DNA of 64,000 nt from Moorella sp. Hama-1 (GCF_023734095.1 NZ_AP024620.1:62001-126000); one strand, 5' to 3'; counted from the first letter of the stretch, positions 1 through 8,317 are shown. A program made the numbers and translations. The notes: a model not told the origin generated them from the letters alone.

Positions 1-39
1 CCGGAGCGGGCCATCAAAGACGGCGCCCGGGTGCGCTAG
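1..39 (+). CDS. 3' end of a gene, probably methionyl-tRNA synthetase
   Basis: Thirteen codons run from the window edge to a TAG at 37-39 and encode PERAIKDGARVR. The ending '.DGARVR' resembles the end of the C-terminal tRNA-binding domain of MetRS. In B. subtilis metS lies directly before tatD, as here. The body of the gene is outside the window, so the name rests on context plus a very short tail. Confidence 0.4.
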   Translation, partial: PERAIKDGARVR

Positions 40-55
40 GCCGGCGCGGTTAAAA

Positions 56-826
56 ATGATGACACTCATCGATTCCCACGCTCATTTGAACGACCCGGCC
101 TTTGCCGGCGACCTGGACGAGGTGATGGGCCGCCTGGAGGAGGCCGGAGTGGTGGGGCTGGTCAACGTCGGCTACGACGTGCCTTCCTCCCGCCGGGCCG
201 TGGAACAGGCCCACAGCCGGAGCTACATCCACGCTGCCGTGGCCGTCCATCCCCATGATGCCCTTTCCTTTGATGCGGAAGCGGAAGCAACCATCCGTGG
301 CCTGGCCCGGGACGGCCGGGTGGTGGCCATTGGGGAAACGGGGTTGGATTACTACCGCAACCTCTCCCCCCGCCAGCGCCAGCAGGAGGTCTTCCGCTGG
401 CACCTGGAACTGGCCCGGGAATGGCGTTTGCCGGTGATTATCCACGACCGGGACGCCCACGAGGATACCCTGCGTATTTTAAAAAAGGCCGGCCCCCTGC
501 CGGCCGGCGGCGTTCTCCACTGCTTTTCCGGTAGTTGGGAGATGGCCCGCGAGTGCCTGGAACTGGGCTTTTATATCTCCTTCGCCGGGCCGGTGACCTT
601 TAAAAACGCTGTTAAGCAGCGGGCCATAGCCGCCCGGGTACCCCTGGAGCGGCTGCTCATCGAGACTGATTGTCCCTACCTGACCCCGGAGCCCCACCGT
701 GGCCACCGCAACGAACCGGCCTATGTGGGCCTGGTGGCGGCGGCCCTGGCCGCCGCCCGGGGCCAAACAGTAGAAGAGATAGCGACCGCCACAGCCACTA
801 ACGCCCGGCAGCTGTTTGGGATGTGA
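56..826 (+). CDS. tatD: TatD family metal-dependent hydrolase/DNase
   Basis: Full-length TatD-family TIM-barrel hydrolase of 256 aa. The N-terminal metal motif is LIDSHAHLND (residues 4-13). A central GETGLDYYR segment and VIIHDRDA follow, then LHCFSGS and the C-terminal ETDCPYLTPEPHRGHRNEP motif. Family members are metal-dependent 3'-5' nucleases or deoxyribonucleases (B. subtilis YabD). Two ATG codons lie side by side at 56 and 59; no strong ribosome-binding site separates them. It follows the putative metG end by 16 bp, as in the Bacillus order metS-tatD-yabE-ksgA. A rho-independent terminator follows. Confidence 0.93.
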   Translation: MMTLIDSHAHLNDPAFAGDLDEVMGRLEEAGVVGLVNVGYDVPSSRRAVEQAHSRSYIHAAVAVHPHDALSFDAEAEATIRGLARDGRVVAIGETGLDYYRNLSPRQRQQEVFRWHLELAREWRLPVIIHDRDAHEDTLRILKKAGPLPAGGVLHCFSGSWEMARECLELGFYISFAGPVTFKNAVKQRAIAARVPLERLLIETDCPYLTPEPHRGHRNEPAYVGLVAAALAAARGQTVEEIATATATNARQLFGM

Positions 827-881
827 CGAGAGTTCTACTTTAGCTTCGTTATGTACAAAGTAACTGGCGACCATTCCATTG

Positions 882-914
882 GCCTGTCCCTTTACTCAGG
901 GGGCGGGCTTTTTT
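882..914 (+). terminator. Rho-independent terminator after tatD
   Basis: Stem GCCTGTCCC (882-890) pairs with GGGGCGGGC (900-908), with two G-U pairs and an 8-nt loop, and is followed by TTTTTT. It closes the tatD transcript. From 915 to the repeat at about 1030 I see no gene beyond an 11-codon ORF at 991-1026 without support. Confidence 0.75.
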
Positions 915-1030
915 AATATGCAGTGGCCAGGTATAAAACCTAAATATTCTGGTAAGACTATAGTTAACACATAATGGAAGGAATGGCACGATGCGACAAA
1001 CAGTTACCGGTAAACCGGAGAAGTAAAAGA

Positions 1031-1121
1031 TAGGCCAGCTTGAATCTGAAACTGGCGCAGCCAGTTTCGACGAGCCTCCCACCTCTCACCTCCCACTTCT
1101 CACATCTCATTTCGAAGGAGT
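1031..1121 (+). repeat. Type A intergenic repeat, copy A1 (5'-truncated)
   Basis: Contains the hairpin GAAACTGGC-GCA-GCCAGTTTC (1048-1068), then the CT-rich tract and the end TCTCATTTCGAAGGAG. The head module found in other copies is missing. The final AAGGAG is placed as the ribosome-binding site for the gene starting at 1128. Other copies are at about 6824, 21146, 24521, 26127 and 26452. Confidence 0.9.
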
Positions 1122-1127
1122 GAAGCC

Positions 1128-2108
1128 ATGTCTCCGCTGCGACCGCCTTCCGGCCAGCGCCCTGCCGGCCGGGGGCGCAAGTTGGCAAGCTTATTTTGCC
1201 TGCTGGCGGGGCTGCAAGCCCTGCTCCTGGTTGGTTGGACCAGCAACCTGGTAGACATCTATGTTGACGGTCAAGTCCGGCAGGCGGCCACCAATAACTG
1301 GCTGTTGGGCGATGACCTGGCCCTGGAGCAGGATCAATTGCACCTGGGCGACTGGGTTTTACCCCTGCCCGGCGGCTGGTTTTGGCCGGGCTTAAAGCTG
1401 ACCATGGCCGGTGGTATGCCGGTACAGGCGGAGATCGCCGGACAAAACCTCTGGTCTGAGGCGCCGCCGCCGGCGGTAGCCGGGGTTCTGGCCCGGGCCG
1501 GGATTACCCTGGGGCCCCGGGACAAGGTGGAGAGCAACCTGGGCAGTGCTGATCTCTACCAGTATATCCGGGTAATCCGGGTCGAGGATACGATAGAGTT
1601 ACAGCCGGAATCGGTAGCTCCGGGAGTAGTGCGCCGGCCGGATTATTACCTGCCTCCCGGACAGGAAAAGGTGGTCCAGGAGGGGCAACCCGGGGTGCGC
1701 TACTATAAATACCTGGTTACCCGGGAAAACGGTGAAGAAGTCGAGCGCCGGCTGGTAGACACCTGGATCGAGGTCCAGCCCCGGCCCAAAGTAGTAGCCT
1801 ACGGTAGCAGGGCCTATCCTGCGGTTGCTGCCCGGGCCGGAGAAACTATCAAGGTGGTGGCAACGGCCTACACCCATACAGGCAACCGGACGGCAACTGG
1901 TATCTGGCCCTACCGGGGTATCGTCGCCGTGGACCCGCGGGTTATACCCCTGGGCACCAGGCTCTATGTCGAGGGCTACGGTTATGCCGTGGCCCAGGAT
2001 ACCGGGGGCCTGATAAAAGGCAACCGTATCGATGTCTTTATGAACAGTGAAGCCGAGGCCATCCAGTGGGGCCGGCGACCGGTAACTGTCCGGATTCTCG
2101 AAAATTAG
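1128..2108 (+). CDS. G5/3D-domain cell-wall protein, YabE-like (first of two)
   Basis: 326 aa. A hydrophobic segment near residues 22-40 acts as signal or anchor. The middle is a degenerate DUF348/G5-type region. The C-terminal 3D domain carries its three conserved aspartates in VAVDPRVIPLGTRLYVEGYG, AQDTGG and RIDVF. The 3D fold resembles MltA-type peptidoglycan hydrolases, and the resuscitation-factor-like protein YabE has the same architecture, so peptidoglycan remodelling at the outer membrane face is likely. The start ATG follows AAGGAGTGAAGCC, whose AAGGAG is the end of repeat A1. A paralogue follows after about 100 bp, a tandem duplication in which this copy has the weaker N-terminal repeats. 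Confidence 0.8.
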   Translation: MSPLRPPSGQRPAGRGRKLASLFCLLAGLQALLLVGWTSNLVDIYVDGQVRQAATNNWLLGDDLALEQDQLHLGDWVLPLPGGWFWPGLKLTMAGGMPVQAEIAGQNLWSEAPPPAVAGVLARAGITLGPRDKVESNLGSADLYQYIRVIRVEDTIELQPESVAPGVVRRPDYYLPPGQEKVVQEGQPGVRYYKYLVTRENGEEVERRLVDTWIEVQPRPKVVAYGSRAYPAVAARAGETIKVVATAYTHTGNRTATGIWPYRGIVAVDPRVIPLGTRLYVEGYGYAVAQDTGGLIKGNRIDVFMNSEAEAIQWGRRPVTVRILEN

Positions 2109-2121
2109 ACAAAAATTTCCA

Positions 2122-2154
2122 GACGCAGGGGCAGGAAAATCTTACCCCTGCGTC
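2122..2154 (+). terminator. Strong hairpin between the two YabE-like genes
   Basis: GACGCAGGGG (2122-2131) pairs perfectly with CCCCTGCGTC (2145-2154). No clear T-tract follows, so it may be a weak terminator, an attenuator or an mRNA-processing barrier rather than a full stop. Confidence 0.5.
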
Positions 2155-2212
2155 GAAATGTTTATATCATATTAAGGGGAGGAGCTAGCTTTATTTATTC
2201 AGGAGGTGACTC

Positions 2213-3214
2213 ATGGACGGTTGGATTGATAAGTGGCGTCAAAAACACGCCCGGGGGCGCCGCCGGCCCTGGCTCTGGATTCTTGTGGCGGTAGTGCTGC
2301 TTCTGACCGGCACCGGGTGGGGCGTAGTGACTTATACCTGGAAGCAAGCAGTCGTGGAGGTGGATGGGCAGAGGATAGTCACCCGTACCTTTGCCCCGAC
2401 AGTCGCCAGGCTGCTGGAACAACAACATATCACCCTGGGAGCAGAGGACGTAGTTACCCCGGCCCTGGAGGCACCGGTAACGAAAAATATAGTCATAACC
2501 GTGCAGCGGGCCGTGCTAGTTAAAATAAGGGTCGATGGGCGGGAACAGGAGGTTTTAACGCCTCCGGCTCTGGTAGCCGCTGTCCTGAAAAAAGCTGGAG
2601 TCAATCTGAACCCCGACGATAAAGTAACGCCGGACCCCAACGCTACCGTTGGCGCCGGGGATACCATCAAGGTAATCCGGGTAACCAGCAAAAGTGAGAG
2701 TGTCGATAAAGAAATCCCTTACCGGGTAGAGCGCCGCCCTGACCCGCAGCGGGAAAAGGGCAACACCAGCCTGGTGCAAAAGGGGGAAAAGGGCCTGCAA
2801 CGGGAAACCTACCGGATTACCCTGGAAGACGGCCGTGAGGTGAACCGGGAACTGGTGTCCTCGGAAACAATTAAGGAGCCCGTACCGGAGGTAATTGCCG
2901 TCGGCGCCATTGATACGGCTTCCCGGGGGGGACGGACGTTTCAGTTTGAGCGCGTTTTCTGGGCCACGGCCACGGCTTATACCCACTCTGGCGCCGCCAC
3001 GGCCAGCGGTGCCTATCCCCGGGTAGGGACTATTGCCGTAGACCCGACGGTAGTCCCCCTGGGTACGCGTCTCTATGTGGAGGGCTATGGTTTCGGCATC
3101 GCCCAGGATATAGGTAGTGCCATCAAGGGCGACCGCATTGATGTCTTTTTGGATACCGAGGCGGATACCTATCGCTGGGGCGTCCGCCGGGTAAAGGTCT
3201 ATGTCCTGCGTTGA
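2213..3214 (+). CDS. yabE: YabE-like DUF348/G5/3D-domain protein
   Basis: 333 aa. A membrane anchor at residues 21-41 (LWILVAVVLLLTGTGWGVV) is followed by two DUF348-type repeats (about 45-155), a G5 domain (about 160-220) and a C-terminal 3D domain with aspartates in IAVDPTVVPLGTRLYVEGYG, AQDIGS and RIDVFLD. Same architecture as B. subtilis YabE, thought to act on peptidoglycan; its gene also lies between tatD and ksgA. A near-perfect ribosome-binding site, AGGAGGTGACTC, precedes the ATG. Unlike B. subtilis, no rnmV (RNase M5) follows. Confidence 0.88.
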   Translation: MDGWIDKWRQKHARGRRRPWLWILVAVVLLLTGTGWGVVTYTWKQAVVEVDGQRIVTRTFAPTVARLLEQQHITLGAEDVVTPALEAPVTKNIVITVQRAVLVKIRVDGREQEVLTPPALVAAVLKKAGVNLNPDDKVTPDPNATVGAGDTIKVIRVTSKSESVDKEIPYRVERRPDPQREKGNTSLVQKGEKGLQRETYRITLEDGREVNRELVSSETIKEPVPEVIAVGAIDTASRGGRTFQFERVFWATATAYTHSGAATASGAYPRVGTIAVDPTVVPLGTRLYVEGYGFGIAQDIGSAIKGDRIDVFLDTEADTYRWGVRRVKVYVLR

Positions 3215-3243
3215 TAATACTACCAGGGTAAATAAGGCTAACT

Positions 3244-3275
3244 GGTAAAACCACCCCGCGCGGGGTGGTTTTACC
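3244..3275. terminator. Bidirectional terminator (perfect palindrome)
   Basis: A self-complementary 32-bp sequence with 15-bp arms around a CG centre; A-runs and T-runs lie inside the arms, so it can work on either strand. It separates yabE from rsmA, which has its own promoter. Confidence 0.8.
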
Positions 3276-3295
3276 TTACCAGGGGACAGTTATAT

Positions 3296-3324
3296 TTGTG
3301 CCACAGCCCCGGATGTAGTATAAT
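3296..3324 (+). promoter_or_regulatory. Sigma-A type promoter of rsmA
   Basis: TTGTGC (3296-3301), 17-bp spacer, perfect TATAAT (3319-3324). The GTG start lies 18 bp after the -10 box, so the leader is very short, with GGAGGGATCAGG as ribosome-binding site. Confidence 0.65.
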
Positions 3325-3342
3325 ACATCTGGAGGGATCAGG

Positions 3343-4206
3343 GTGGATTCTGTAGCCACGCCAGGCAGAACCCTGGCGCTGGTCCGGGAAAAAGGGCTGG
3401 TCCCACGGAAATCCCGCGGCCAGAATTTTCTCGTCGATGCTAATATCGTTCGTAAGATTGCCCGGGCCGCCGAACTCGGCCCCGGTGATACTGTTGTGGA
3501 AATCGGCCCCGGCCTGGGAGCCCTGACCCAGGAACTGGCTGCCAGGGCCGGCCAGGTCATTGCCGTAGAAATCGACCGGGAATTGCTTGCCACCCTGACG
3601 GAAACCCTGGCCGGTAAGGTTAACGTTCGCCTGGTGGCCGGTGATGCCCTGAAGCTTAACTTCGATCACCTGGTCGCTGAATCTTTGGGAGTTCAAGAGG
3701 GAAGGTTGCCCACATATAAAGTCGTGGCCAACCTTCCTTATTATATAACTACCCCGATCCTGCTGCACTTATTGACCAGCAGGTTCCGGATTGCCGTAAT
3801 GGTACTCATGGTCCAGGCCGAGGTGGGCTACCGCCTGCTGGCCCGACCCGGGGGCAAGGAATATGGCGCCCTGAGCGTAGCAGTGCAGTATTATACCGAA
3901 CCGGCCATCGCCCTCAGGGTTCCCCGGACGGTATTTTACCCCCGGCCGGAGGTAGATTCCCTGGTCCTTAAATTAACCCGCCGGGCCCGGCCACCAGTGG
4001 CGGTGGCGGATGAGGATCTCTTTTTCCGGATAGTCCGGGCCGCCTTTAACCAGCGGCGCAAGACCATCCTCAATGCCCTGGGCAGCCTGGGCCGGGAGAA
4101 GGCGGATCTAACCGGGGTCCTGGCAAGGGCCGGCATTGACCCCCGGCGCCGGGGGGAAACCCTGACGCTGGTAGAGTTCGCCAGGATCAGCCAGGCGTGG
4201 CAGTAA
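3343..4206 (+). CDS. rsmA: 16S rRNA (adenine-1518/1519-N6) dimethyltransferase
   Basis: 287 aa KsgA/RsmA. The SAM-binding motif I is VVEIGPGLGALTQELA (about 49-64); VEIDREL binds the ribose. The catalytic NLPYY motif is intact (VVANLPYYITTP, about 128-139). A helical C-terminal domain includes FNQRRKTILNAL. The enzyme dimethylates two adenines in the last 16S hairpin during small-subunit maturation. Start GTG 3343 is set by GGAGGGATCAGG. In many Firmicutes rnmV precedes ksgA; here the gene stands behind its own promoter. Confidence 0.96.
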   Translation: MDSVATPGRTLALVREKGLVPRKSRGQNFLVDANIVRKIARAAELGPGDTVVEIGPGLGALTQELAARAGQVIAVEIDRELLATLTETLAGKVNVRLVAGDALKLNFDHLVAESLGVQEGRLPTYKVVANLPYYITTPILLHLLTSRFRIAVMVLMVQAEVGYRLLARPGGKEYGALSVAVQYYTEPAIALRVPRTVFYPRPEVDSLVLKLTRRARPPVAVADEDLFFRIVRAAFNQRRKTILNALGSLGREKADLTGVLARAGIDPRRRGETLTLVEFARISQAWQ

Positions 4207-4231
4207 TAGCTCCAGCAAGCAAGGGAAGAAG

Positions 4232-4717
4232 GTGGAACCAGTGTATTTTACCAGTCCTACCAGGGGTCGCCTGACGGAAGACGAGATGTTTATCGATATG
4301 ATGCAGTTCGTTGATGCCAACCCGGAGGCCAATTATAAGATCATCATCGGCTCGGATTCCCAGGCCCGGGTACGCACCTGTTTCGTCACGGCCGTCATTG
4401 TGCACCAGGTGGGCCGGGGGGCCCGTTATTACTACCGGAAAAAGTACCAGCGCAAAATTACCTCCCTGCGCCAGAAGATCTTTTACGAAACGGCCCTCAG
4501 CCTGGAGACGGCCAGCTTTATCGCCCAGAAGCTGGCGGCCAACGGTCACGCCGACCTGAACCTGGAGATTCACCTGGATATCGGTCCCAATGGTGAGACT
4601 AAGGAGCTAATCCGGGAGATAGTCGGCATGGTGGTGGGCAGCGGTTTCGCCGCCAAGATTAAACCTTACTCCTGTGGTGCCTCCAAGGTAGCTGACAAAT
4701 ATACCAAGAGCGTTTAG
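4232..4717 (+). CDS. RNase H-like DUF458 protein, YkuK family
   Basis: 161 aa. Hallmarks of the YkuK/DUF458 family are FTSPTRGRLTEDEM at the N-terminus, IIIGSDSQ (acidic RNase H-like first strand), the central EIHLDIGPNGETKELI and the end IKPYSCGASKVADKYTKS. The fold is RNase H-like; the cellular substrate is not established. GTG start 4232 follows GGAAGAAG. It lies 25 bp after rsmA in the same direction and is probably co-transcribed. Confidence 0.85.
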   Translation: MEPVYFTSPTRGRLTEDEMFIDMMQFVDANPEANYKIIIGSDSQARVRTCFVTAVIVHQVGRGARYYYRKKYQRKITSLRQKIFYETALSLETASFIAQKLAANGHADLNLEIHLDIGPNGETKELIREIVGMVVGSGFAAKIKPYSCGASKVADKYTKSV

Positions 4718-4850
4718 GGATTACCAGAAGGTGCCTGCAGGGACCCCGGCTATAGCCAGGCCCGGCAGGTGAGGGGTATTAGCCACTGCCAGGAGTGCCG
4801 GGGAAACTAGTGGGGGTATTTCCTGTTGTCAAGCATTATGTAAAGTCTAA

Positions 4851-4882
4851 GGAGAAGCGGCCCGGTTCCGGGCCGCTTCTCC
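4851..4882. terminator. Bidirectional terminator
   Basis: Perfect 15-bp arms (4851-4865 and 4868-4882) around a TT loop, flanked by TAA on one side and TTTA on the other. It lies between the plus-strand ykuK-like gene and the convergent minus-strand LysM hydrolase. The rest of 4718-4981 shows no gene. Confidence 0.75.
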
Positions 4883-4981
4883 TTTACGGGCCTCCAGCCG
4901 GCCCCCCCGGAAAAATAGCGGGGGGAACGCCGGGCTCCCGTTTTCATCTGCTGCTGGCGTCCTGGGATGGTGTAGGGTTGT

Positions 4982-5767
4982 CTACCGGGCAAAGACATGG
5001 TTGCCGATGGTGGTAATTATGGTCCGCGTCCAGACCCAGGAGCCGGCCGGCACTTCGGCCGGATTCCAGAAATAAAGGGCACCGCCACTGGGGTCGTAAC
5101 CCCGCAGGGCCTCCCGGGCTGCCTTGTAGGCCGTAGCGTCGGGCTCGAGGTAGAATTGACCGTCGTTCACCGAGGTAAAGGCGTCGACGTCATAGATGAC
5201 CCCGTTAATGGTCGTCGGGAAACGGCCGTCCCGGGTACGGTTAATAGCCACGGCGGCTACGGCTACCTGCCCGGCATAGGGCTCACCCCGGGCTTCGCCA
5301 TAGACCAGGTGGGCCAGCAAATCCAGGTCGCTGGAGCTATAGCCGGGGCTTGTACCCCTGGAAGCAGTGGGTGCCTGGCTACCACCAGGCAGGCGGAGGG
5401 TCTGGCCGGGATAAATAACATCACTGGATAAGCCGTTGGCCGCCATCAGCTGGCTGGCCGATAGGCCATAACGCTGGCCGATGAGGAAAAGGGTATCGCC
5501 GGGCTGGACGACATAAGTACTGCTGCCCTGGTCGGGAACCTTGAGGGTTTGTCCCGGATAGATCCAGGTGCTGTCCAGATTGTTGTCTTTCTGTAATTCC
5601 CAGGCGCTGATGCCGAAGCGCTGGCCTATGAGGTACAGGGTATCACCAGGTTGGACGGTATAGGTGGCTGCGGCGGCTGTACCGGCGAAGGCCAGGAGTC
5701 CGGTTAGCAGGAAGGTAACCAATAGGAACAACCGCCAGCGGGTATGGTCTTTCCTAATTATTGCCAT
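4982..5767 (-). CDS. LysM-LysM-cell wall hydrolase (SleB/CwlJ-type)
   Basis: 261 aa if started at ATG 5767, preceded by AAGGAGTTG; the open frame extends to 5839 without a better site. A signal peptide (LFLLVTFLLTGLLAFAGTAAAA) is followed by two LysM peptidoglycan-binding repeats (each with YxVQPGDTLxLIGQRxG and a YPGQTL end) and a C-terminal Hydrolase_2 domain (LLAHLVYGEARGEPYAGQVAVAAVAINR... ALYFWNP). The catalytic Glu of the SleB/CwlJ family is in YGEARGEP. It is likely a spore cortex-lytic or cell-wall lytic transglycosylase. It lies downstream of, and is probably co-transcribed with, the glycosyltransferase at 5849-6823. Confidence 0.88.
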   Translation of the reverse strand: MAIIRKDHTRWRLFLLVTFLLTGLLAFAGTAAAATYTVQPGDTLYLIGQRFGISAWELQKDNNLDSTWIYPGQTLKVPDQGSSTYVVQPGDTLFLIGQRYGLSASQLMAANGLSSDVIYPGQTLRLPGGSQAPTASRGTSPGYSSSDLDLLAHLVYGEARGEPYAGQVAVAAVAINRTRDGRFPTTINGVIYDVDAFTSVNDGQFYLEPDATAYKAAREALRGYDPSGGALYFWNPAEVPAGSWVWTRTIITTIGNHVFAR

Positions 5768-5848
5768 CAACTCCTTAAACTTTTTTATCTTACCAGGACA
5801 GGCCATACAGCTTACAATTATTATAACTTTAATTAACATAATCCGTCA

Positions 5849-6823
5849 TTACCAAATAGTTGACAAGGTTGGTGCATTATGGTAACCAGAAATCACAACC
5901 AGGGGCCGCCGGCCAGAAAGAACTTCGGCCAGGATGTCGCGCCGGCGGAGGGTGTCGTAGCCTAGGTAATTACACCCACCCAGGGAACGTCCGGGGGGTT
6001 CTCCCCGGGCAACTCTGAGGGCCTGGATACAGTCACCAATGAGAGTCGTAGCCATGGTAGCGGCATGGGGATGGGGGCGCTGGCGTGAACCCAGGTAGAT
6101 ATGTTCCAGCTCGACGGCCACAGCCACCCGGCAGCCGGTACGGCGAGCATGGACCAGGGTCAGGGGAGGTACGACCAGGTCAACCGGGGGGACGTTCAGG
6201 AGTAAGCGGCGGGAGATAGCGTGGGGCCCGTGGGAAGGGGTAGCATCATTGATGCTGGGCCAAAATCCCAGCTCTTTATTCAGCAAACCACGATAAAAAA
6301 GAACTGTTTCGGCCAGGGGAGAACGGGGTTTGCGCCCGGGGTAGCAGTTGCAAAGGGCCAGATCCGTGCCTGCAGACAGGGCTTCCAGGAGACGCTGCAT
6401 TGTCGCGCCGATGTTACCTATCATATCGCCGTCCACAAAAAGGACACCCCTGGCCCCCTGCTCCAGGGCATACAGGCTACCGATAGCCCGGGGAACATCC
6501 GGTCCCAGGGCCTCGGTGAACAGGATAGTCTTAATCCGCGGTTCCGGCAGGGTCAAAACCTCAGCCAGGGTCGCGTCCTGGCAGCCGTTGAGTACCAGGA
6601 TCAAAAGCCCCAAGGGCAGGGGCCACAGGTTTTTAATTACCTCGAGCAGCCGCCCGGCTTCATTGCAGGCGGGGATGACGGCGGCAAACAAGTTCTCACC
6701 ATCCTCGGCAGCCGGTTTTGCTCCACTATATTTTATTCCTGCGCTTGAGAATTGGCGAAAGTTGTCGTTCACCACCTGTGGGTAACGCAACATAAAATAG
6801 AATAGTCGGAGGTCGTATTTCAT
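5849..6823 (-). CDS. Family 2-like glycosyltransferase (GT-A fold)
   Basis: 324 aa. The nucleotide-sugar fold begins at FAAVIPACNEAGRLLEVI (about 46-63), with ILVLNGCQDATL and the metal-binding FVDGDMIG (DXD-like). The rest is less standard and has no membrane segments, so it is probably a cytosolic GT-A enzyme of unknown acceptor. The ATG at 6823 has no good ribosome-binding site. It lies inside the head of repeat A2 on the opposite strand, so the repeat may have replaced the original start region. The next gene on the strand is the LysM hydrolase, suggesting a spore or cell-envelope role. Confidence 0.65.
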   Translation of the reverse strand: MKYDLRLFYFMLRYPQVVNDNFRQFSSAGIKYSGAKPAAEDGENLFAAVIPACNEAGRLLEVIKNLWPLPLGLLILVLNGCQDATLAEVLTLPEPRIKTILFTEALGPDVPRAIGSLYALEQGARGVLFVDGDMIGNIGATMQRLLEALSAGTDLALCNCYPGRKPRSPLAETVLFYRGLLNKELGFWPSINDATPSHGPHAISRRLLLNVPPVDLVVPPLTLVHARRTGCRVAVAVELEHIYLGSRQRPHPHAATMATTLIGDCIQALRVARGEPPGRSLGGCNYLGYDTLRRRDILAEVLSGRRPLVVISGYHNAPTLSTIW

Positions 6824-6959
6824 TTCGGGTTAGCCCCTCATGGGGGCACACCGCCAACAGCAAAAGGGAGAAATGAGAGGCAGGCCAGCTTTAGTCTGAA
6901 ACTGGCGCAGCCAGTTTCGACAAGCCTCCCACCTCACACATCCCATTTTGGGGGAGGGA
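6824..6959 (+). repeat. Type A intergenic repeat, copy A2
   Basis: Full-length but diverged copy: head GCCCCTCATGGGGGC, GAAATGAGAGGC, hairpin GAAACTGGC-GCA-GCCAGTTTC, then the CT-rich tract and CCCATTTTGGGGGAGG. The last bases form the ribosome-binding site of yabG. It fills the divergent gap between the glycosyltransferase and yabG. Confidence 0.88.
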
Positions 6960-6965
6960 GACAGG

Positions 6966-7868
6966 GTGGATCAAATCAAGCCCGGTGATATTGTGGCACG
7001 TAAATCCTACCAGAAGGATATATTTTTCAAAGTCAAGTCCCTGACGATCACGGATACGGGAACGACGACGGCCATTTTAAGGGGCCTGGATGTACGGCTG
7101 GTGGCTGATGCTCCCCTTGAAGATCTGGAACTGCAGCCGGCGGAAGAGGTGTTGCGTTATCGCCATGACGATATTCAACGGCATAACGGATGTATCCGGC
7201 GCATCCTGCAGCGCCGGGCCGCGGAGAAGGCAGCTCTCCTTACCCGCAGCGAGGAAATAACTATAAAGGAAAAGCCGGCGGATAAGGAGGCACAGCCGGG
7301 GGATTTTTTTGAGGTCCCGGGCCGGGTGCTGCACCTGGATGGCGATGAAGAATACCTGGATAAGTGTCTTCACGCCTACGAACAGTTAAAAGTCCCGGCC
7401 CACGGCGCTTATCTTTCCGAAGAGCAGCAGGCGGCTAAAGTAAAGGAGCTATTACAGGAGTATACCCCGGATATCCTGGTCCTGACGGGCCACGACGGCC
7501 TGGTCCGGGATAAGAAGGATTTTGGCGACCTGGACAGCTACCGGCATTCCAAGCACTTTGTAGCTGCGGTCAAGGCAGCCCGGGCGGTACGACCCGGTCA
7601 TGATGATCTGGTTATCTTTGCCGGCGCCTGCCAATCCCATTATGAAGCCCTCCTGAAGGCCGGAGCAACCTTTGCCAGTTCCCCCCTACGGGTTTTAATC
7701 CACGCCTACGACCCCGTTTTTATTGTCGAGCGGGTGGCCTACACCTCCATTGAGAAGACCATGGCCCCGGCGGAAATAATTAAAGATACCATTACCGGTA
7801 CTGAGGGTGTTGGTGGAGTAGAGATTAAAGGTAAACTACGTCTCGGGTATCCCAGTTCGCCTTATTAA
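6966..7868 (+). CDS. yabG: Sporulation-specific protease YabG
   Basis: 300 aa from GTG 6966, chosen because GGGGGAGGGAGACAG precedes it; a TTG at 6948 is less likely. The N-terminal DQIKPGDIVARKSYQKDIFFKV matches the YabG start region, and PDILVLTGHDG, FAGACQSHYEALLKAGA and SSPLRVLIHAYDP are family blocks. YabG (peptidase U57) cleaves spore coat and cortex proteins during spore maturation in Bacillus and processes SpoIVA and preproSleC in clostridia. As in B. subtilis it is followed by veg. Its ribosome-binding site is contributed by repeat A2. Confidence 0.92.
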   Translation: MDQIKPGDIVARKSYQKDIFFKVKSLTITDTGTTTAILRGLDVRLVADAPLEDLELQPAEEVLRYRHDDIQRHNGCIRRILQRRAAEKAALLTRSEEITIKEKPADKEAQPGDFFEVPGRVLHLDGDEEYLDKCLHAYEQLKVPAHGAYLSEEQQAAKVKELLQEYTPDILVLTGHDGLVRDKKDFGDLDSYRHSKHFVAAVKAARAVRPGHDDLVIFAGACQSHYEALLKAGATFASSPLRVLIHAYDPVFIVERVAYTSIEKTMAPAEIIKDTITGTEGVGGVEIKGKLRLGYPSSPY

Positions 7869-7910
7869 AATAATTCCTGGATCAATGCTGCTATTATGCC
7901 ATTATTCCCC

Positions 7911-7940
7911 TTGACAATTAGCCCTCGGCTTTAGTAAAAT
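7911..7940 (+). promoter_or_regulatory. Upstream veg promoter candidate P1
   Basis: TTGACA (7911-7916), 18-bp spacer, TAAAAT (7935-7940). It is one of two stacked sigma-A type promoters before veg. Confidence 0.6.
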
Positions 7941-7951
7941 AACTTGATAAT

Positions 7952-7980
7952 TTGACATTACCTTTTTTCCGCGGTATAAT
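7952..7980 (+). promoter_or_regulatory. Consensus sigma-A promoter of veg (P2)
   Basis: TTGACA (7952-7957), exactly 17 bp, TATAAT (7975-7980): a perfect consensus match. B. subtilis veg is also known for a very strong vegetative promoter, so the strength appears conserved. Confidence 0.9.
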
Positions 7981-8010
7981 AAGGTATACGCGGAAAGAGG
8001 GTGGTCTTAT

Positions 8011-8286
8011 TTGAATGGGAAGGAAGTATTGGCAACCATCAGGGAGGATCTGGAATCCCGCGTCGGTCAGAAGGTAAAACTACGGGCCAACCGGGGCCGT
8101 AAAAAGATCCTGGAACGGACCGGGGTCCTGGAAAAGACTTACCCTAATATCTTTATTATTCGCCTGGAAGAGCAGAAATGCCCGGAACGCCGTATCTCCT
8201 TCAGTTATACTGACGTTCTTACTAATACGGTGGAACTGATGGTGGAAGGCGATTGTGGCGATAAAAAGCTTGGCGCCAAACTTTAA
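8011..8286 (+). CDS. veg: Veg protein
   Basis: 91 aa, usual Veg length. Family blocks LESRVGQKVKLRANRGRKKILERTGVLEKTYPNIFII and SFSYTDVLTNTVEL are clear. Veg is a small, abundant protein that stimulates biofilm matrix genes in B. subtilis; its biochemistry is poorly known. TTG start 8011 follows AGAGGGTGG. It has its own strong promoter pair and its own terminator, so it is a monocistronic unit between yabG and the fixABCX operon. Confidence 0.93.
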   Translation: MNGKEVLATIREDLESRVGQKVKLRANRGRKKILERTGVLEKTYPNIFIIRLEEQKCPERRISFSYTDVLTNTVELMVEGDCGDKKLGAKL

Positions 8287-8288
8287 GG

Positions 8289-8317
8289 GGTTACCGGTTA
8301 CCTGGTAACCTTTTTTT
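8289..8317 (+). terminator. Terminator of veg
   Basis: GGTTACC (8289-8295) pairs with GGTAACC (8304-8310), followed directly by seven T residues. Confidence 0.85.

Noticed and set aside
4795-5016. A 73-aa plus-strand frame in the gap after the YkuK-like gene
   Set aside because: It spans a perfect 15-bp terminator stem and low-complexity sequence, with no supporting signals.
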